Part shown: positions 22,653 to 31,622 of the stretch, in pieces
Position numbering within the stretch: the first letter of the stretch is position 1
Layout: each line of letters begins with the position of its first letter
Assembly (NCBI GenBank): GCA_040219295.1
Contig: JAVJST010000011.1
Coordinates: 1 to 64,000 of the forward strand
Source: JAVJST01 sp040219295
Lineage (GTDB): Bacteria > Pseudomonadota > Alphaproteobacteria > Rhodospirillales > Casp-alpha2
Length of the DNA stretch: 64,000 nt
Reading direction: 5' to 3'
Notes under the pieces: model-generated
Seen by the model: only the letters and a program-made list of their open reading frames with translations
What the model was told of the DNA's origin: nothing
The model's database searches: none
Position numbers and translations under genes: made by a program

Positions 22653-22841
22653 CGGGGCACGGGGTCCGGCCCTGCCGTCTCAACAGGCATTCGGCGATCT
22701 GGCAGATGTTGCGGCCGGTCCGCGGTCTGTCTAGTTCGCCAGATCAGCATCCGTGCGAATGGCCGTCAGCAGCGCACCCAATGATCCTGAACGCGGTTTG
22801 TTTCGTAAAAGCCCCGCGTTGCAACGTCCAGTGCAGTAACC

Positions 22842-24314
22842 ATGCAAACCCGATTCCTAACGTTCATGGCGAGTTTGGTGATCGTCGATTTCGCCATCAC
22901 CGGCATCCTGATCGTGATTTCAGACCGCATTGACGTTCTGTTCTTCGATCTCGCCGTGAACGTGTGCGTTCTGGGGATTGTAAACCTCGCCGGTGCATGG
23001 TGGCTGTTTCGGCCAATCCAGGCCTTTCTGACGACCGGTGCCGACCGTGACCGAGCGGCAGCACGCGTTGATTCCCTGCCCTTCCTGAGCTGCACCTGGG
23101 CGGTTCTCTGCACGATGATCTACTGCGCATCGGCTTCTGCGCTGGGCGTTTTCATGCCCGAGGATATGGACAACTTGCCGCTGAAACCGGAGATACAGGC
23201 CTTCAGCTTGATGTGGTTCATGTTCGCTTACGCCGTTTACTACGGTTTCTACATCTACTTTCTCGTGCAGGACATGTCTCTCGACCTGAAACGAGAGATG
23301 GTATCAAAAGGCGTAACCTTTCGCGCGCGTGACGGGCGCATTCTGCACAAGCTGATTGCGGCATTTCTCGTCGTAGCAGTCATGCCGAGCCTGTTGATCG
23401 GGTTCGACCTGAGTATCTTCCGACCCGTGCGGGCGGCTCAGGGCCTGACCGTGGAGCAAACAATCCTGCTGGATCTCATCGCGTCGACGTTTCTGGTAGC
23501 GGTGTCCCTCGTCTTCGTCACGCGAAGCCTTCTGCGACCGGTCGACATCCTGACGACAACGATGGATCAGCTGGCGAAAGGCAACCTCGGGGTTTCCGCG
23601 CCGGTGTTGTCCGGCGACGAAATGGGGGTCATGGCCGAACGATTCAACAGCATGATCGAGGGCCTTCGGGAACGCGAATTCATCCGGGAAACGTTTGGCC
23701 GGTTCGTCCCGAAGAACATCGTGGATACGCTGCTCGTTCATCGCGGCGCTCTGGAGCCGCAACTCAAGACGGCAACCATCCTGTTCGCGGATATCGAAAA
23801 CTTCACACAGATATCGGAACAGAACTCGCCGGAAACGGTCTTCAAAATGCTAAACGCATACTTCTCTGCGGCGGTCGAACCGATCAATCGATACGGCGGC
23901 GTCGTCAATCAGTTTCAGGGCGATGCGATCCTCGTGACGTTCAATGTGCCGGTCGCCGATGAGCGTCATGCAGACAATGCGGTCGCTGCGGCCATCGAAC
24001 TGATCGAAACCGTCAGTGCGGGGACATTTGCAGGTATCCGGATCGGCGTCCGGGTCGGCGTGCACACCGGTGACGTGATCGGCGGCGCGGTGGGATCCGA
24101 AGACCGTCTCAGCTACACCGTTCATGGCGATGCCGTGAACCTGGCTTCGCGGCTCGAACACCTCAACAAGGACCTTGGAACCAGACTGCTGGTATCCGAA
24201 TCGACGACGGAACGGCTGACGAAAAGCTATCCGCTCGCACCGGTTGGTAGCTTCGCCCTCCGTGGCAAGATGGAGACGACGACGGTCTACGCGTACGAAA
24301 CGCGTCCGAGGTAA
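22842..24314 (+). CDS. Membrane-bound class III adenylate/guanylate cyclase
   Basis: A 490-residue protein predicted to make a cyclic nucleotide at the inner face of the membrane. About six hydrophobic spans (10-230), then a HAMP linker (about 229-281) and the catalytic domain (305-485). Metal-binding Asp317 (FADIENF) and Asp361 (QGDAI) are present, as are Asn433 and Arg437 of the transition-state motif DAVNLASRLE. The usual adenine-binding Lys before the second Asp is replaced by Gln (NQFQGD), so base specificity is open. GC content is below the neighbours (one 60-base line counted at 47 percent), hinting at a different history. Confidence 0.88.
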   Translation: MQTRFLTFMASLVIVDFAITGILIVISDRIDVLFFDLAVNVCVLGIVNLAGAWWLFRPIQAFLTTGADRDRAAARVDSLPFLSCTWAVLCTMIYCASASALGVFMPEDMDNLPLKPEIQAFSLMWFMFAYAVYYGFYIYFLVQDMSLDLKREMVSKGVTFRARDGRILHKLIAAFLVVAVMPSLLIGFDLSIFRPVRAAQGLTVEQTILLDLIASTFLVAVSLVFVTRSLLRPVDILTTTMDQLAKGNLGVSAPVLSGDEMGVMAERFNSMIEGLREREFIRETFGRFVPKNIVDTLLVHRGALEPQLKTATILFADIENFTQISEQNSPETVFKMLNAYFSAAVEPINRYGGVVNQFQGDAILVTFNVPVADERHADNAVAAAIELIETVSAGTFAGIRIGVRVGVHTGDVIGGAVGSEDRLSYTVHGDAVNLASRLEHLNKDLGTRLLVSESTTERLTKSYPLAPVGSFALRGKMETTTVYAYETRPR

Positions 24315-24463
24315 CCCCGCCGGTTCCGTTCAGGGCCGGCGGCGAATGAGATGCACGGACATCGTCGACCAGTGAACGCCTCCTCGGGAATATGGCCTCT
24401 ACCGGCGACCAGCCGATTCTGGCATCATGAAGTCAGACGGTTAGCCGGAGAGGAGACGCGGTC

Positions 24464-25129
24464 ATGTTTGCATGGAGACCCATTGTATGGGCATTCGCGA
24501 TCGCGCTGTTGGGGTCGTCGACGGCCGGTGCCGAGCAACACCTGCCCATGCTACCTGCCCCCGAGGTGACCGTTGACGGCGCCTACGCCCAAGCATGGCT
24601 GTACGAAAGTTCGCTGGACCTTGGGAAGGATCTGGCAGAGACGGCGGAGCAGGGCAAACGACTGGTGATCCTCTGGGAAGGAGAGGACTGCTTTGACTGC
24701 AAGCCCATGCACGAAGTCAATCTCCGCATCCCCAGGATCGTCGAGAAGATCACGGCGCGTTTCAACGTTATTAGGCTTGATATCCTGGGTGAACGAACGG
24801 TCACCGATCTGGACGGCGAGACATTGACCGAAGAAGAGCTGGCGACAAGATCCAACGTCACGTTCACGCCGACCCTTCAGTTCCTTTCCGAGTTTCCGGA
24901 CCCAGCGGCGGGCCGGACGATCAAGGAGTCCGAAGTTTTTCGCTCGGAAGGCTATTTCAAGCCGTTTCATTTCAATTTCCTGTTTCATTACGTCGAGAGC
25001 AATGGCTACGAGACCCAACCCCACTTCCAGCGATGGTTGGGCGACATCGGACGGGGTTTGGAAGGAAACGGCATACACTACGACCTCATGGCGGACGCGC
25101 TGCCGCCCGATCTTCCGCAAGAATATTAG
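24464..25129 (+). CDS. Periplasmic thioredoxin-like protein (SoxW-like)
   Basis: A 221-residue exported protein: signal peptide about 1-23 ending AGA, then a thioredoxin fold whose active site is CFDC (Cys76, Cys79) preceded by LVILWEGED, with the cis-proline loop in FTPTLQF near residue 142. The arrangement resembles SoxW and other periplasmic thioredoxins that keep partner cysteines reduced, but no sox genes are near, so the partner is unknown. A very strong ribosome-binding site (GGAGAGGAG) precedes the ATG. Lower GC than the core genes, like the cyclase gene before it. Confidence 0.8.
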   Translation: MFAWRPIVWAFAIALLGSSTAGAEQHLPMLPAPEVTVDGAYAQAWLYESSLDLGKDLAETAEQGKRLVILWEGEDCFDCKPMHEVNLRIPRIVEKITARFNVIRLDILGERTVTDLDGETLTEEELATRSNVTFTPTLQFLSEFPDPAAGRTIKESEVFRSEGYFKPFHFNFLFHYVESNGYETQPHFQRWLGDIGRGLEGNGIHYDLMADALPPDLPQEY

Positions 25130-25177
25130 CGTGCGGGTACCGCCCGGGGGTCACCGCGGAACATAACCGGGCGCTAC

Positions 25178-26080
25178 TCAGGTTGCGTTTTCAGCTTTGA
25201 CCGGTGTCGGCAGGGCGACTTCCAGCACGCCGGCCAGCAGGATCAGCGTGCTGCCGACGGCCTCGTGCCAGCCAAACGGTTCGTCCGCCCAAAGCGCGGC
25301 GCTGACCGTGCCGAACAGAAGCTCCGCCAGGAAAAGGATGCTGACGAGGCCGGTGCCGACGTGCTGCGGCGCCCAGGCAGTCATGGCCATCGTCGGAATG
25401 AAGAAGACGAGGCAGAACAGCGCCAGCCACGGCAGCAACGCGAACCAGGCATCCGCACTCGGCACCGGGCCGATGCTGACGCCGAAGAACGCCGCCTGGG
25501 CGATGGCGACGACCGAGCCGTATACGAAGAACGCGAACAACACGGGGAACACGCTGTCGATCTTCATCGCGTCCGCCCGCGCCACGCCGCCGGCAAAGAC
25601 GGCGCCGCCGGTGATCGCCAGCCAGTCCCCCAGGTTCTCGGGCAGTGGCAGCCCCGCGTCCTTGCCGAGCACGATCCAAACGCCGATGAGCGAAAGCGAT
25701 AAACTGATCGAGCGGCGCCAGCCCTGACGTCGTTTCAAGAACACGATCTCAATGAGCGTTGCCCAAACCGGGACAAGATAGAAGAGGAGCAGCGCGCGGA
25801 CGACATCTGTGAGCAAAAGGCTGTTTGCATAGCAGACGAAACCGCCGCCCATGAGCAAGCCAAAAACTGGCAGGTCAAGGCCGGTCTGGTCTCCCCGACG
25901 CCATCGCCAAACGGCGACGGGCAGCAGCAGCAGGACGCAACCGACACTCTGCGCGAGCGTTCCCCATCCGCCGGTCATGCCGGCTTGCTCGAAGGCGCGT
26001 TGGGGAACCCAGTAAAGGCCCCAAGAGCCCGCCGCCAGGACCACGCCAAAGCAGATCAGAAGAAATCGCGGGTGGCACAT
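25178..26080 (-). CDS. EamA/DMT family transporter
   Basis: A 300-residue inner-membrane carrier of the drug/metabolite superfamily, about ten hydrophobic helices arranged as two EamA repeats. Features include the start WGLYWVPQRAFEQAG, the mid-protein loop FLKRRQGWRRSISLSLSLIG and the C-terminal repeat around FLAELLFGTVSAALWADEPF, where an acidic residue precedes the last pair of helices as in other family members. Substrate unknown; relatives export amino acids or metabolites. It ends tail to tail with the thioredoxin-like gene and is transcribed from the 180-base gap downstream of rodZ. Confidence 0.82.
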   Translation of the reverse strand: MCHPRFLLICFGVVLAAGSWGLYWVPQRAFEQAGMTGGWGTLAQSVGCVLLLLPVAVWRWRRGDQTGLDLPVFGLLMGGGFVCYANSLLLTDVVRALLLFYLVPVWATLIEIVFLKRRQGWRRSISLSLSLIGVWIVLGKDAGLPLPENLGDWLAITGGAVFAGGVARADAMKIDSVFPVLFAFFVYGSVVAIAQAAFFGVSIGPVPSADAWFALLPWLALFCLVFFIPTMAMTAWAPQHVGTGLVSILFLAELLFGTVSAALWADEPFGWHEAVGSTLILLAGVLEVALPTPVKAENAT

Positions 26081-26260
26081 GGTTGCGAAGTCCAGGCTCT
26101 GAGATTGCTGACGCGATCATACGCAGCCATGTCGATAGCGGTATTTGATGGGATGCAGACTGCTACGGCAATCGAAAACGCTTCGCGCTCCGCGATCGGC
26201 TGTCGGCGGGCCACTCGCAGGCTTGGTCGGATTGTGAGGCGTTTAGGCCGGAGCCGCCGT

Positions 26261-27778
26261 CTAGCGACCGGTGGCGCCCTGGCGTTCGAGCAGGCTTTCG
26301 GCGTCGAGCCGGATGTTGCGGCCGATCTGGCCGCCACCGCCGAGCGGCGGTAATTCCTCGCCGTCGACGACGAAGCTCAGTGCGCCGGCATTGCCGGTTG
26401 CGAGTTCGAACTCGCCGACCCGCGGCACGGCGAACCGCTCGCCGGCGCGCAGCACCTTCGCCACCACGATATCGTTGTTGACGCTGTCGCGGACCTCGAT
26501 CCAGCTGTCCTCGCGGGCGACGATGACGACGCCTTCGTCGGGATAGTCGCTCGCGGTCGCGGCGACGCTGCTGGCAGAGCCCGTGTCCTCTTCGGCGGGC
26601 GCATCCGATTCCGGAAGCGCGGCCTGCTCGACCGTCTCCGGTTCCGCCACGGGCTCGGGCTCGGGCTCGGGTTGCGGTTCAGGCACCGCCTGTTGGGCGG
26701 TTTCCGGCTCGGCGACCTCCGCTGCTTCCTCGGCCGCGGGTTCGCTCGAGCCCTGCAACTGGATGCTCGGGACGTCGATCATGTCCGCCTGCATCGCCTG
26801 CAGCTGCGCCTCGTTGAGCGACTGCGCGATGGTTTCGTCCTCGGCAACGGTCGCGCCGCTCGCGGCGGCCTCCGGCGCCGTCTCGGGCTCGGGCTCGGTT
26901 TCGGGCTCGGGCACTGGTTCAGGTTCGGGCGCGGCGGCCGTCTCGGTCGCGGCGGGCTCCTCGGCGGCCGGTTCCCCGGTAGCGGATTCCGTGGCGCCGG
27001 TGTCGGGAGACTGTGAACCGGTATCACCTACCGGTTCCGCCGGTTCGGGTTCGATGGCGGTCTGGCTGCCTTCCTGCACATCGGCCTGACTATCGGCCTG
27101 ACTATCGGCCTGTCCGTCGGTCTGACCATCGGGCACCGGGTTCCCGGCTGTCTCGGCCACGGCCTCTGTTTCGGCGTTCGGCTCGTCCCCCGCGGTTTCG
27201 GGTTCGACTTGTGGTTCCGGTGCGGCGGGCGCGGGTTCTTCCGGGATCACCGGTTCCTCGTCGGCGTTCGATATCACTTCGGGAGCGTCCGCACTGCCGG
27301 CCGGGTCGGAAAGTTGCTCCGGCACGGGAGCGACGAGCTCCGACAGGATGTTGTCGTCCGCGCTCATCATGTACCAGCCGCCGTAGGCGAGCACCGCGAC
27401 CAGCAGGCCGGCGAACAGCACCGCGCCGCCGGGCACGCCCGATTCCGGAATCGGTTCGGGAAACTCGAGCTCGGCGCGTTTCGAGGTCGTCGACGACACT
27501 GATTTGAACCGTCGCACGAGCTCCTCGCCGTCGAGGCCGACGTGATCGCCGAAGCTCCGGATGAAACCGATGGCATACACCGGGCCCGGAAGCTCGCCGA
27601 ACCGGCCGTCCTCGATGGCCTCGAGGTACCGTTTATTGATCCTGAGCGTGCGCGCGACTTCCTCGATCGACTCGCCCTGGTCGAGGCGGCCGTCCCTGAG
27701 CAGGATGGAAATTTCCTGCACGACGCTGTTTTCGTCCTCGGCAGGTCGGACTGCCGGTTTTGTCGACGTGTCGCCCAT
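26261..27778 (-). CDS. rodZ: RodZ-like helix-turn-helix membrane protein (DUF4115)
   Basis: Cytoskeleton-associated shape protein that in model bacteria binds MreB. The 505 residues divide into an N-terminal Xre-type helix-turn-helix (about 20-95; IEEVARTLRINKRYLEAIED), one transmembrane helix (about 120-140, AVLFAGLLVAVLAYGGWYMM), a very long Pro/Glu/Ala-rich acidic linker of about 250 residues, and the periplasmic DUF4115 domain near the C-terminus (REDSWIEVRD onwards). The linker is longer than in E. coli RodZ and contains a tandem repeat. It follows ptsP on the same strand after 129 bases. Confidence 0.85.
   Translation of the reverse strand: MGDTSTKPAVRPAEDENSVVQEISILLRDGRLDQGESIEEVARTLRINKRYLEAIEDGRFGELPGPVYAIGFIRSFGDHVGLDGEELVRRFKSVSSTTSKRAELEFPEPIPESGVPGGAVLFAGLLVAVLAYGGWYMMSADDNILSELVAPVPEQLSDPAGSADAPEVISNADEEPVIPEEPAPAAPEPQVEPETAGDEPNAETEAVAETAGNPVPDGQTDGQADSQADSQADVQEGSQTAIEPEPAEPVGDTGSQSPDTGATESATGEPAAEEPAATETAAAPEPEPVPEPETEPEPETAPEAAASGATVAEDETIAQSLNEAQLQAMQADMIDVPSIQLQGSSEPAAEEAAEVAEPETAQQAVPEPQPEPEPEPVAEPETVEQAALPESDAPAEEDTGSASSVAATASDYPDEGVVIVAREDSWIEVRDSVNNDIVVAKVLRAGERFAVPRVGEFELATGNAGALSFVVDGEELPPLGGGGQIGRNIRLDAESLLERQGATGR
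27081..27128. repeat. Four 12-bp tandem repeats inside rodZ
   Basis: Unit TCGGCCTGACTA: copies at 27081 and 27093 are identical, those at 27105 and 27117 diverge by three and two bases. They encode repeats of the type SQAD/DGQ in the acidic linker of RodZ, so copy number can change without a frameshift. Confidence 0.85.
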
Positions 27779-27907
27779 GGGTGCCCGTTGTTTTTCCGCC
27801 CTCTGCCGATACGGCTTTGCGCCGCACGAATCGGCAGTCTCAAGAGTTCGATAATTGTGTCAAAAAATCATGAAGAATTGAACCGCGCGCCTTCGATGCC
27901 GGGACTT

Positions 27908-30196
27908 TCAGAGCGAAATGCCGTTCGCTTCCGCGTATGCACGGACCTCGTCGCGCACCGATGCCGCGTCGCTCTCGATCAATCCGTCGATGAAGGCGCG
28001 CAGCGCGCCGACGTCGAGGCTGCGGATCATCGCCTTGACCGCCGGCAGCCGCGCCGGCGTCATCGAAATCGTGCGGAAGCCGATGCCGACCAGGATCAGC
28101 GCATCCAGCGGATTGCCCGCCATCTCGCCGCACAGGCTGACGGACTTGTCGGCGGCGGCACAGTCGCCGACAACCTGACGCAGCACCCGGATCATCGCCG
28201 GCGACAAGGTATCGTAGCGGCCCAGCAGCCTGGTGTTGCCGCGGTCGCTGGCGAACAGGAACTGCATCAGGTCGTTGCTGCCGACCGACAGGAAATCGAC
28301 GTGACGCAGCAGCGCCGGCAACTGGAACACCAGCCCCGGGACCTCGAGCATGCAGCCGGCGCGTACCACCGTCGGGCCGTCGCTGCCGGTTTCGGCATGG
28401 CGGCGGAGCTCGGCATCGAGCAGCCCGCGCGCCGAGACGAACTCCTCGACGTTGGCTATCATCGGGAACATGACGTCGAGCGGGCGGCCCGCCGAGGCCC
28501 GGATCAGGGCGCGCAGCTGGCGGCGGAACACCGCCGGCCGGTCGAGCGAGATGCGGATCGAGCGCCAGCCGAGCGCCGGGTTCTCCTCCTTGCCCGGCGA
28601 CCAGTAGGGCAGCGCCTTGTCGCCGCCGACATCGAGGGTGCGGAACACCACCTGCTTGTCGCCGGCCGCCGCCAGCACCTCCTTGTAGATGTCGTACTGC
28701 TCGTCGAGGCCAGGCAGCCGCGGCCGCACCATGAACGGCACTTCGGTGCGATAGAGCCCGACGCCGTCGGCGCCGACCTCGTCGAGCCGGTGCATGTCGA
28801 AGATCAGGCCGGCGTTGATCATCAGCGAGACGTCGACGCCGTCGACCGAGACCGCCGGCTTGTCACGCAGCGCCTGGTGGGACTTGACCAGCGCGGTCTT
28901 CTGCTGGGCGGCCTCGAGGAAGGTCTTGCGGATATCCTCGCCGGGGCGGACATAGACGCGTGCGCTCTCGCCGTCGACGATGACCGGATCGCCACGGTTG
29001 ATCTCGTCGAGCGCGCCCTCGACGTTGGCAACGACGGGGATTTCCAGCGCGCGGGCAACGATCGCCGCGTGGCTGGTCGGCGAGCCCTCCTCGAGCACCA
29101 GCGCGCGCAGCCGCTCGGGCCCGTAGTCGAACAACTGCGCGGGCCCGAGGTTGCGCGCCACCAGCACGATGTCTTCGGGCAGTTCGTCCAAGTTGACGGA
29201 CGCCTCGCCGACGAGGTGGCGCAGCAGGCGGTCGCCGAGATCCTCGATGTCGTGAACCCGTTCGCGCAGGTACGGATCGTTGACCTGGCTCATGCGCGCG
29301 CGCAGGTCGTTCTGCACCTTCTCGACCGCGGCTTCCGCCGTCAGTCCGGTGTCGATCGCCTCGCCGATGCGGGTCATCCATCCGGCGTCGCTGGCGATCA
29401 TTCGGTAGGCTTCGAGGATCTCGCGGTGTTCGCCGTCCTCCGACAGCGAGGCGCCGTTCATCAGGTTGTCGAGCGCACCGTGCATCTCAGCGTAGGCCGT
29501 GTCGAGGCGGCTGCGCTCGGTCTTCGGATCGTCGGACACCATCTGCTCGATCGTGACGCGCGAGCGGTGCAGAACCGCCTCGCCCATGCCGAGCCCTCCG
29601 TTGAGCCCGAGCCCCTCGAAACGCATCGGCTGGGTCGAGGACGCGTCGATCGACCCGGGCCGGGCGCCGCCGCCGAACTCGCCGCCGGCGATCATCTCGG
29701 CCATCACCATGGCGATGGTCTCGAGGCTTTCGATCTCTTCCTCGCTGTAATGTCGCTGGGTCTTGTTCTGCACCACGATGACGCCGCGCACGCGCCCCGC
29801 CCGAATGACCGGCACGCCCATCAGCGAGTGGAAGATTTCCTCTCCGGTCTCGGGCCGGTAGGCGAACTTGGGATGGCTCTGCGCGTCGGCCAGCGCCAGC
29901 GGCCGGGCGTGTGCTGCGATGTCGCCGACGAGGCCCTCGCCGATGTCGAGGTGGGTCTTGTGGACGGCCTCGGCCTTGAGGCCCTCGGTGGCGTAGAGTT
30001 CGAGCACGTCGCCGTCGATCCGCAGGTAGACGGAGCAGACCTCGGCAACCATCTCGGCGGCGATGATGCGCACGACCTGGTCGAGACGCTGCTGCCCGCC
30101 GCCCGTGCCGGCCATGATCGCGCGGATCTTGGACAGCAGACGGCGCGATACGGTCGAGGATTGTTCTCGCGTCCTGTCTGACCGGTCACCCGGCAT
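27908..30196 (-). CDS. ptsP: Nitrogen-PTS phosphoenolpyruvate-protein phosphotransferase PtsP
   Basis: Enzyme I of the nitrogen phosphotransferase relay: it takes phosphate from phosphoenolpyruvate and passes it to NPr and EIIA-Ntr, regulating nitrogen and potassium responses. Full length at 762 residues. The N-terminal GAF domain (about 20-170), which separates it from sugar enzyme I and senses glutamine in relatives, is followed by the swivelling phosphohistidine domain with the active His near residue 370 in GSPTSHAAI, and the PEP-binding barrel with the catalytic Cys in CGEMAG near 688. GGGAG sits eight bases before the ATG. It lies directly after lysC, a common alphaproteobacterial arrangement. 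Confidence 0.95.
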   Translation of the reverse strand: MPGDRSDRTREQSSTVSRRLLSKIRAIMAGTGGGQQRLDQVVRIIAAEMVAEVCSVYLRIDGDVLELYATEGLKAEAVHKTHLDIGEGLVGDIAAHARPLALADAQSHPKFAYRPETGEEIFHSLMGVPVIRAGRVRGVIVVQNKTQRHYSEEEIESLETIAMVMAEMIAGGEFGGGARPGSIDASSTQPMRFEGLGLNGGLGMGEAVLHRSRVTIEQMVSDDPKTERSRLDTAYAEMHGALDNLMNGASLSEDGEHREILEAYRMIASDAGWMTRIGEAIDTGLTAEAAVEKVQNDLRARMSQVNDPYLRERVHDIEDLGDRLLRHLVGEASVNLDELPEDIVLVARNLGPAQLFDYGPERLRALVLEEGSPTSHAAIVARALEIPVVANVEGALDEINRGDPVIVDGESARVYVRPGEDIRKTFLEAAQQKTALVKSHQALRDKPAVSVDGVDVSLMINAGLIFDMHRLDEVGADGVGLYRTEVPFMVRPRLPGLDEQYDIYKEVLAAAGDKQVVFRTLDVGGDKALPYWSPGKEENPALGWRSIRISLDRPAVFRRQLRALIRASAGRPLDVMFPMIANVEEFVSARGLLDAELRRHAETGSDGPTVVRAGCMLEVPGLVFQLPALLRHVDFLSVGSNDLMQFLFASDRGNTRLLGRYDTLSPAMIRVLRQVVGDCAAADKSVSLCGEMAGNPLDALILVGIGFRTISMTPARLPAVKAMIRSLDVGALRAFIDGLIESDAASVRDEVRAYAEANGISL

Positions 30197-30306
30197 GGCT
30201 CAAGCTCCCTGCCTTGGGGTGTGCCGGTCAGCGGTCCGGCGTAACCACCTGAAGTTATGCCATTCAGCCGCCGGATGGTCCAGCGGAGGCCCACCTTAAC
30301 AACAGA

Positions 30307-31530
30307 TCACGACTCTTCCGCGTCGAGCCCGTACGCGGTGTGCAGGGCACGGATCGCGAGTTCGGTGTATTCCTCGTCGATCAGCACGCTGACCTTGATT
30401 TCCGAGGTCGAGATGACCTGGATGTTGATGCCGCGTTCGGCCAGCGTGGAGAACATCTTCTGGGCCACGCCGGCGTGGCTGCGCATGCCGACGCCGACGA
30501 CCGAGACCTTGGCGACCGAGTCGTCGGCGACCAGTTCGCGGAACTTCAGATCGTCCTTGGCCGCTTCGAGGATCTTCACGGCGTGCGGCAGGTCGCCGCG
30601 CGGCAGCGTGAAGGTCATGTCCGTCGTCTGGTCCGACGCCGATATGTTTTGCACGATCATGTCGACGTTGACCGCCTTGTCGGCGAGCGGACCGAAGATG
30701 GCCGCCGCGATGCCCGGTTTGTCCGGCACCCCGACGAGCGTGAGTTTCGCCTCGTTGCGGCTGTAGGCGATGCCGCTGACCAATGCTTTTTCCACGATTT
30801 CATCCTCGTCCACGACCAGCGTTCCGGGCTGGTCAGAATAACTCGAGCGCACCTGGACGCGCACTTTCTCTTTCATCGCCAGCTCGACTGAGCGGGTCTG
30901 CAGCACCTTGGCGCCGAGCGATGCCAGCTCGAGCATTTCCTCGTAGGTGATGCGGTCGATCTTACGCGCCTTGGGCACAATCCGGGGATCGGTGGTGTAG
31001 ACGCCGTCGACGTCGGTATAGATGTCGCAGCGGTCGGCCTTGAGCGCGGCGGCGAGCGCCACGGCGCTGGTATCCGAGCCGCCACGGCCCAGCGTGGTAA
31101 TGCGGTTGTTGGGCCCGAGGCCCTGGAAGCCGGGTACCACCGGGACCTCGCCCGTCGCCATGCGGCGGTTGAGCTCGCCGGTCTCGATCTCCTCGATGCG
31201 CGCGCGTCCGTGCATGCCGTCGGTGCGGATCGGAATCTGCCAGCCGAGCCACGAGCGCGCCGTGATCCCGAGACGCTGCAGCGCCATCGCCAGCAGGCCG
31301 CAGGTCACCTGCTCGCCGGTCGAGACGACGACGTCGTATTCGCGCGCGTCGTGCAACGCGGCGATTTCTTCGGTGAAGCCGATCAACCGGTTGGTCTCGC
31401 CGGCCATGGCCGAGAGCACCACGGCAACCTCGTTGCCGGCGTCGACCTCGGATTTGACGGTTTGCGCGACGACCTTGATGCGGTCCGTGTCCGCCACCGA
31501 CGTGCCACCGAATTTCTGTACGATACGCAT
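30307..31530 (-). CDS. lysC: Aspartate kinase
   Basis: Phosphorylates aspartate, the first step toward lysine, methionine, threonine and diaminopimelate. From the ATG at 31530 the protein has 407 residues and opens with the family signature VQKFGGTSVAD; an upstream ATG would add 15 basic residues. The kinase domain runs to about 245 and contains the substrate-binding stretch GRGGSDTSAVALA. Two ACT domains at the C-terminus (about 265-400) are the expected site of feedback inhibition by lysine and threonine. Divergent from ubiG. Confidence 0.96.
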   Translation of the reverse strand: MRIVQKFGGTSVADTDRIKVVAQTVKSEVDAGNEVAVVLSAMAGETNRLIGFTEEIAALHDAREYDVVVSTGEQVTCGLLAMALQRLGITARSWLGWQIPIRTDGMHGRARIEEIETGELNRRMATGEVPVVPGFQGLGPNNRITTLGRGGSDTSAVALAAALKADRCDIYTDVDGVYTTDPRIVPKARKIDRITYEEMLELASLGAKVLQTRSVELAMKEKVRVQVRSSYSDQPGTLVVDEDEIVEKALVSGIAYSRNEAKLTLVGVPDKPGIAAAIFGPLADKAVNVDMIVQNISASDQTTDMTFTLPRGDLPHAVKILEAAKDDLKFRELVADDSVAKVSVVGVGMRSHAGVAQKMFSTLAERGINIQVISTSEIKVSVLIDEEYTELAIRALHTAYGLDAEES

Positions 31531-31582
31531 GATTCTACGGGTATTTCCGACGTGTTTGCTCTTACGGCGGCGCATACATACT

Positions 31583-31596
31583 CTGTCATAAGACAG
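31583..31596. promoter_or_regulatory. Inverted repeat between lysC and ubiG
   Basis: CTGTC-ATAA-GACAG, perfect 5-base arms, centred in the 92-base gap between the divergent starts of lysC and ubiG. It could be an operator for one or both genes. No regulator can be assigned from the sequence. Confidence 0.3.
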
Positions 31597-31622
31597 GGAA
31601 CAAGAACCGCCTTCGCAACGCC

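Noticed and set aside
25141..25177. Third copy of the dispersed repeat
   Set aside because: Only a 12-base match and weak flanking similarity; mentioned in the repeat finding but not annotated.
27542..30181. 879-codon open frame opposite ptsP
   Set aside because: It mirrors a well-conserved enzyme on the minus strand and has shadow composition (Arg, Leu, Asp, His).
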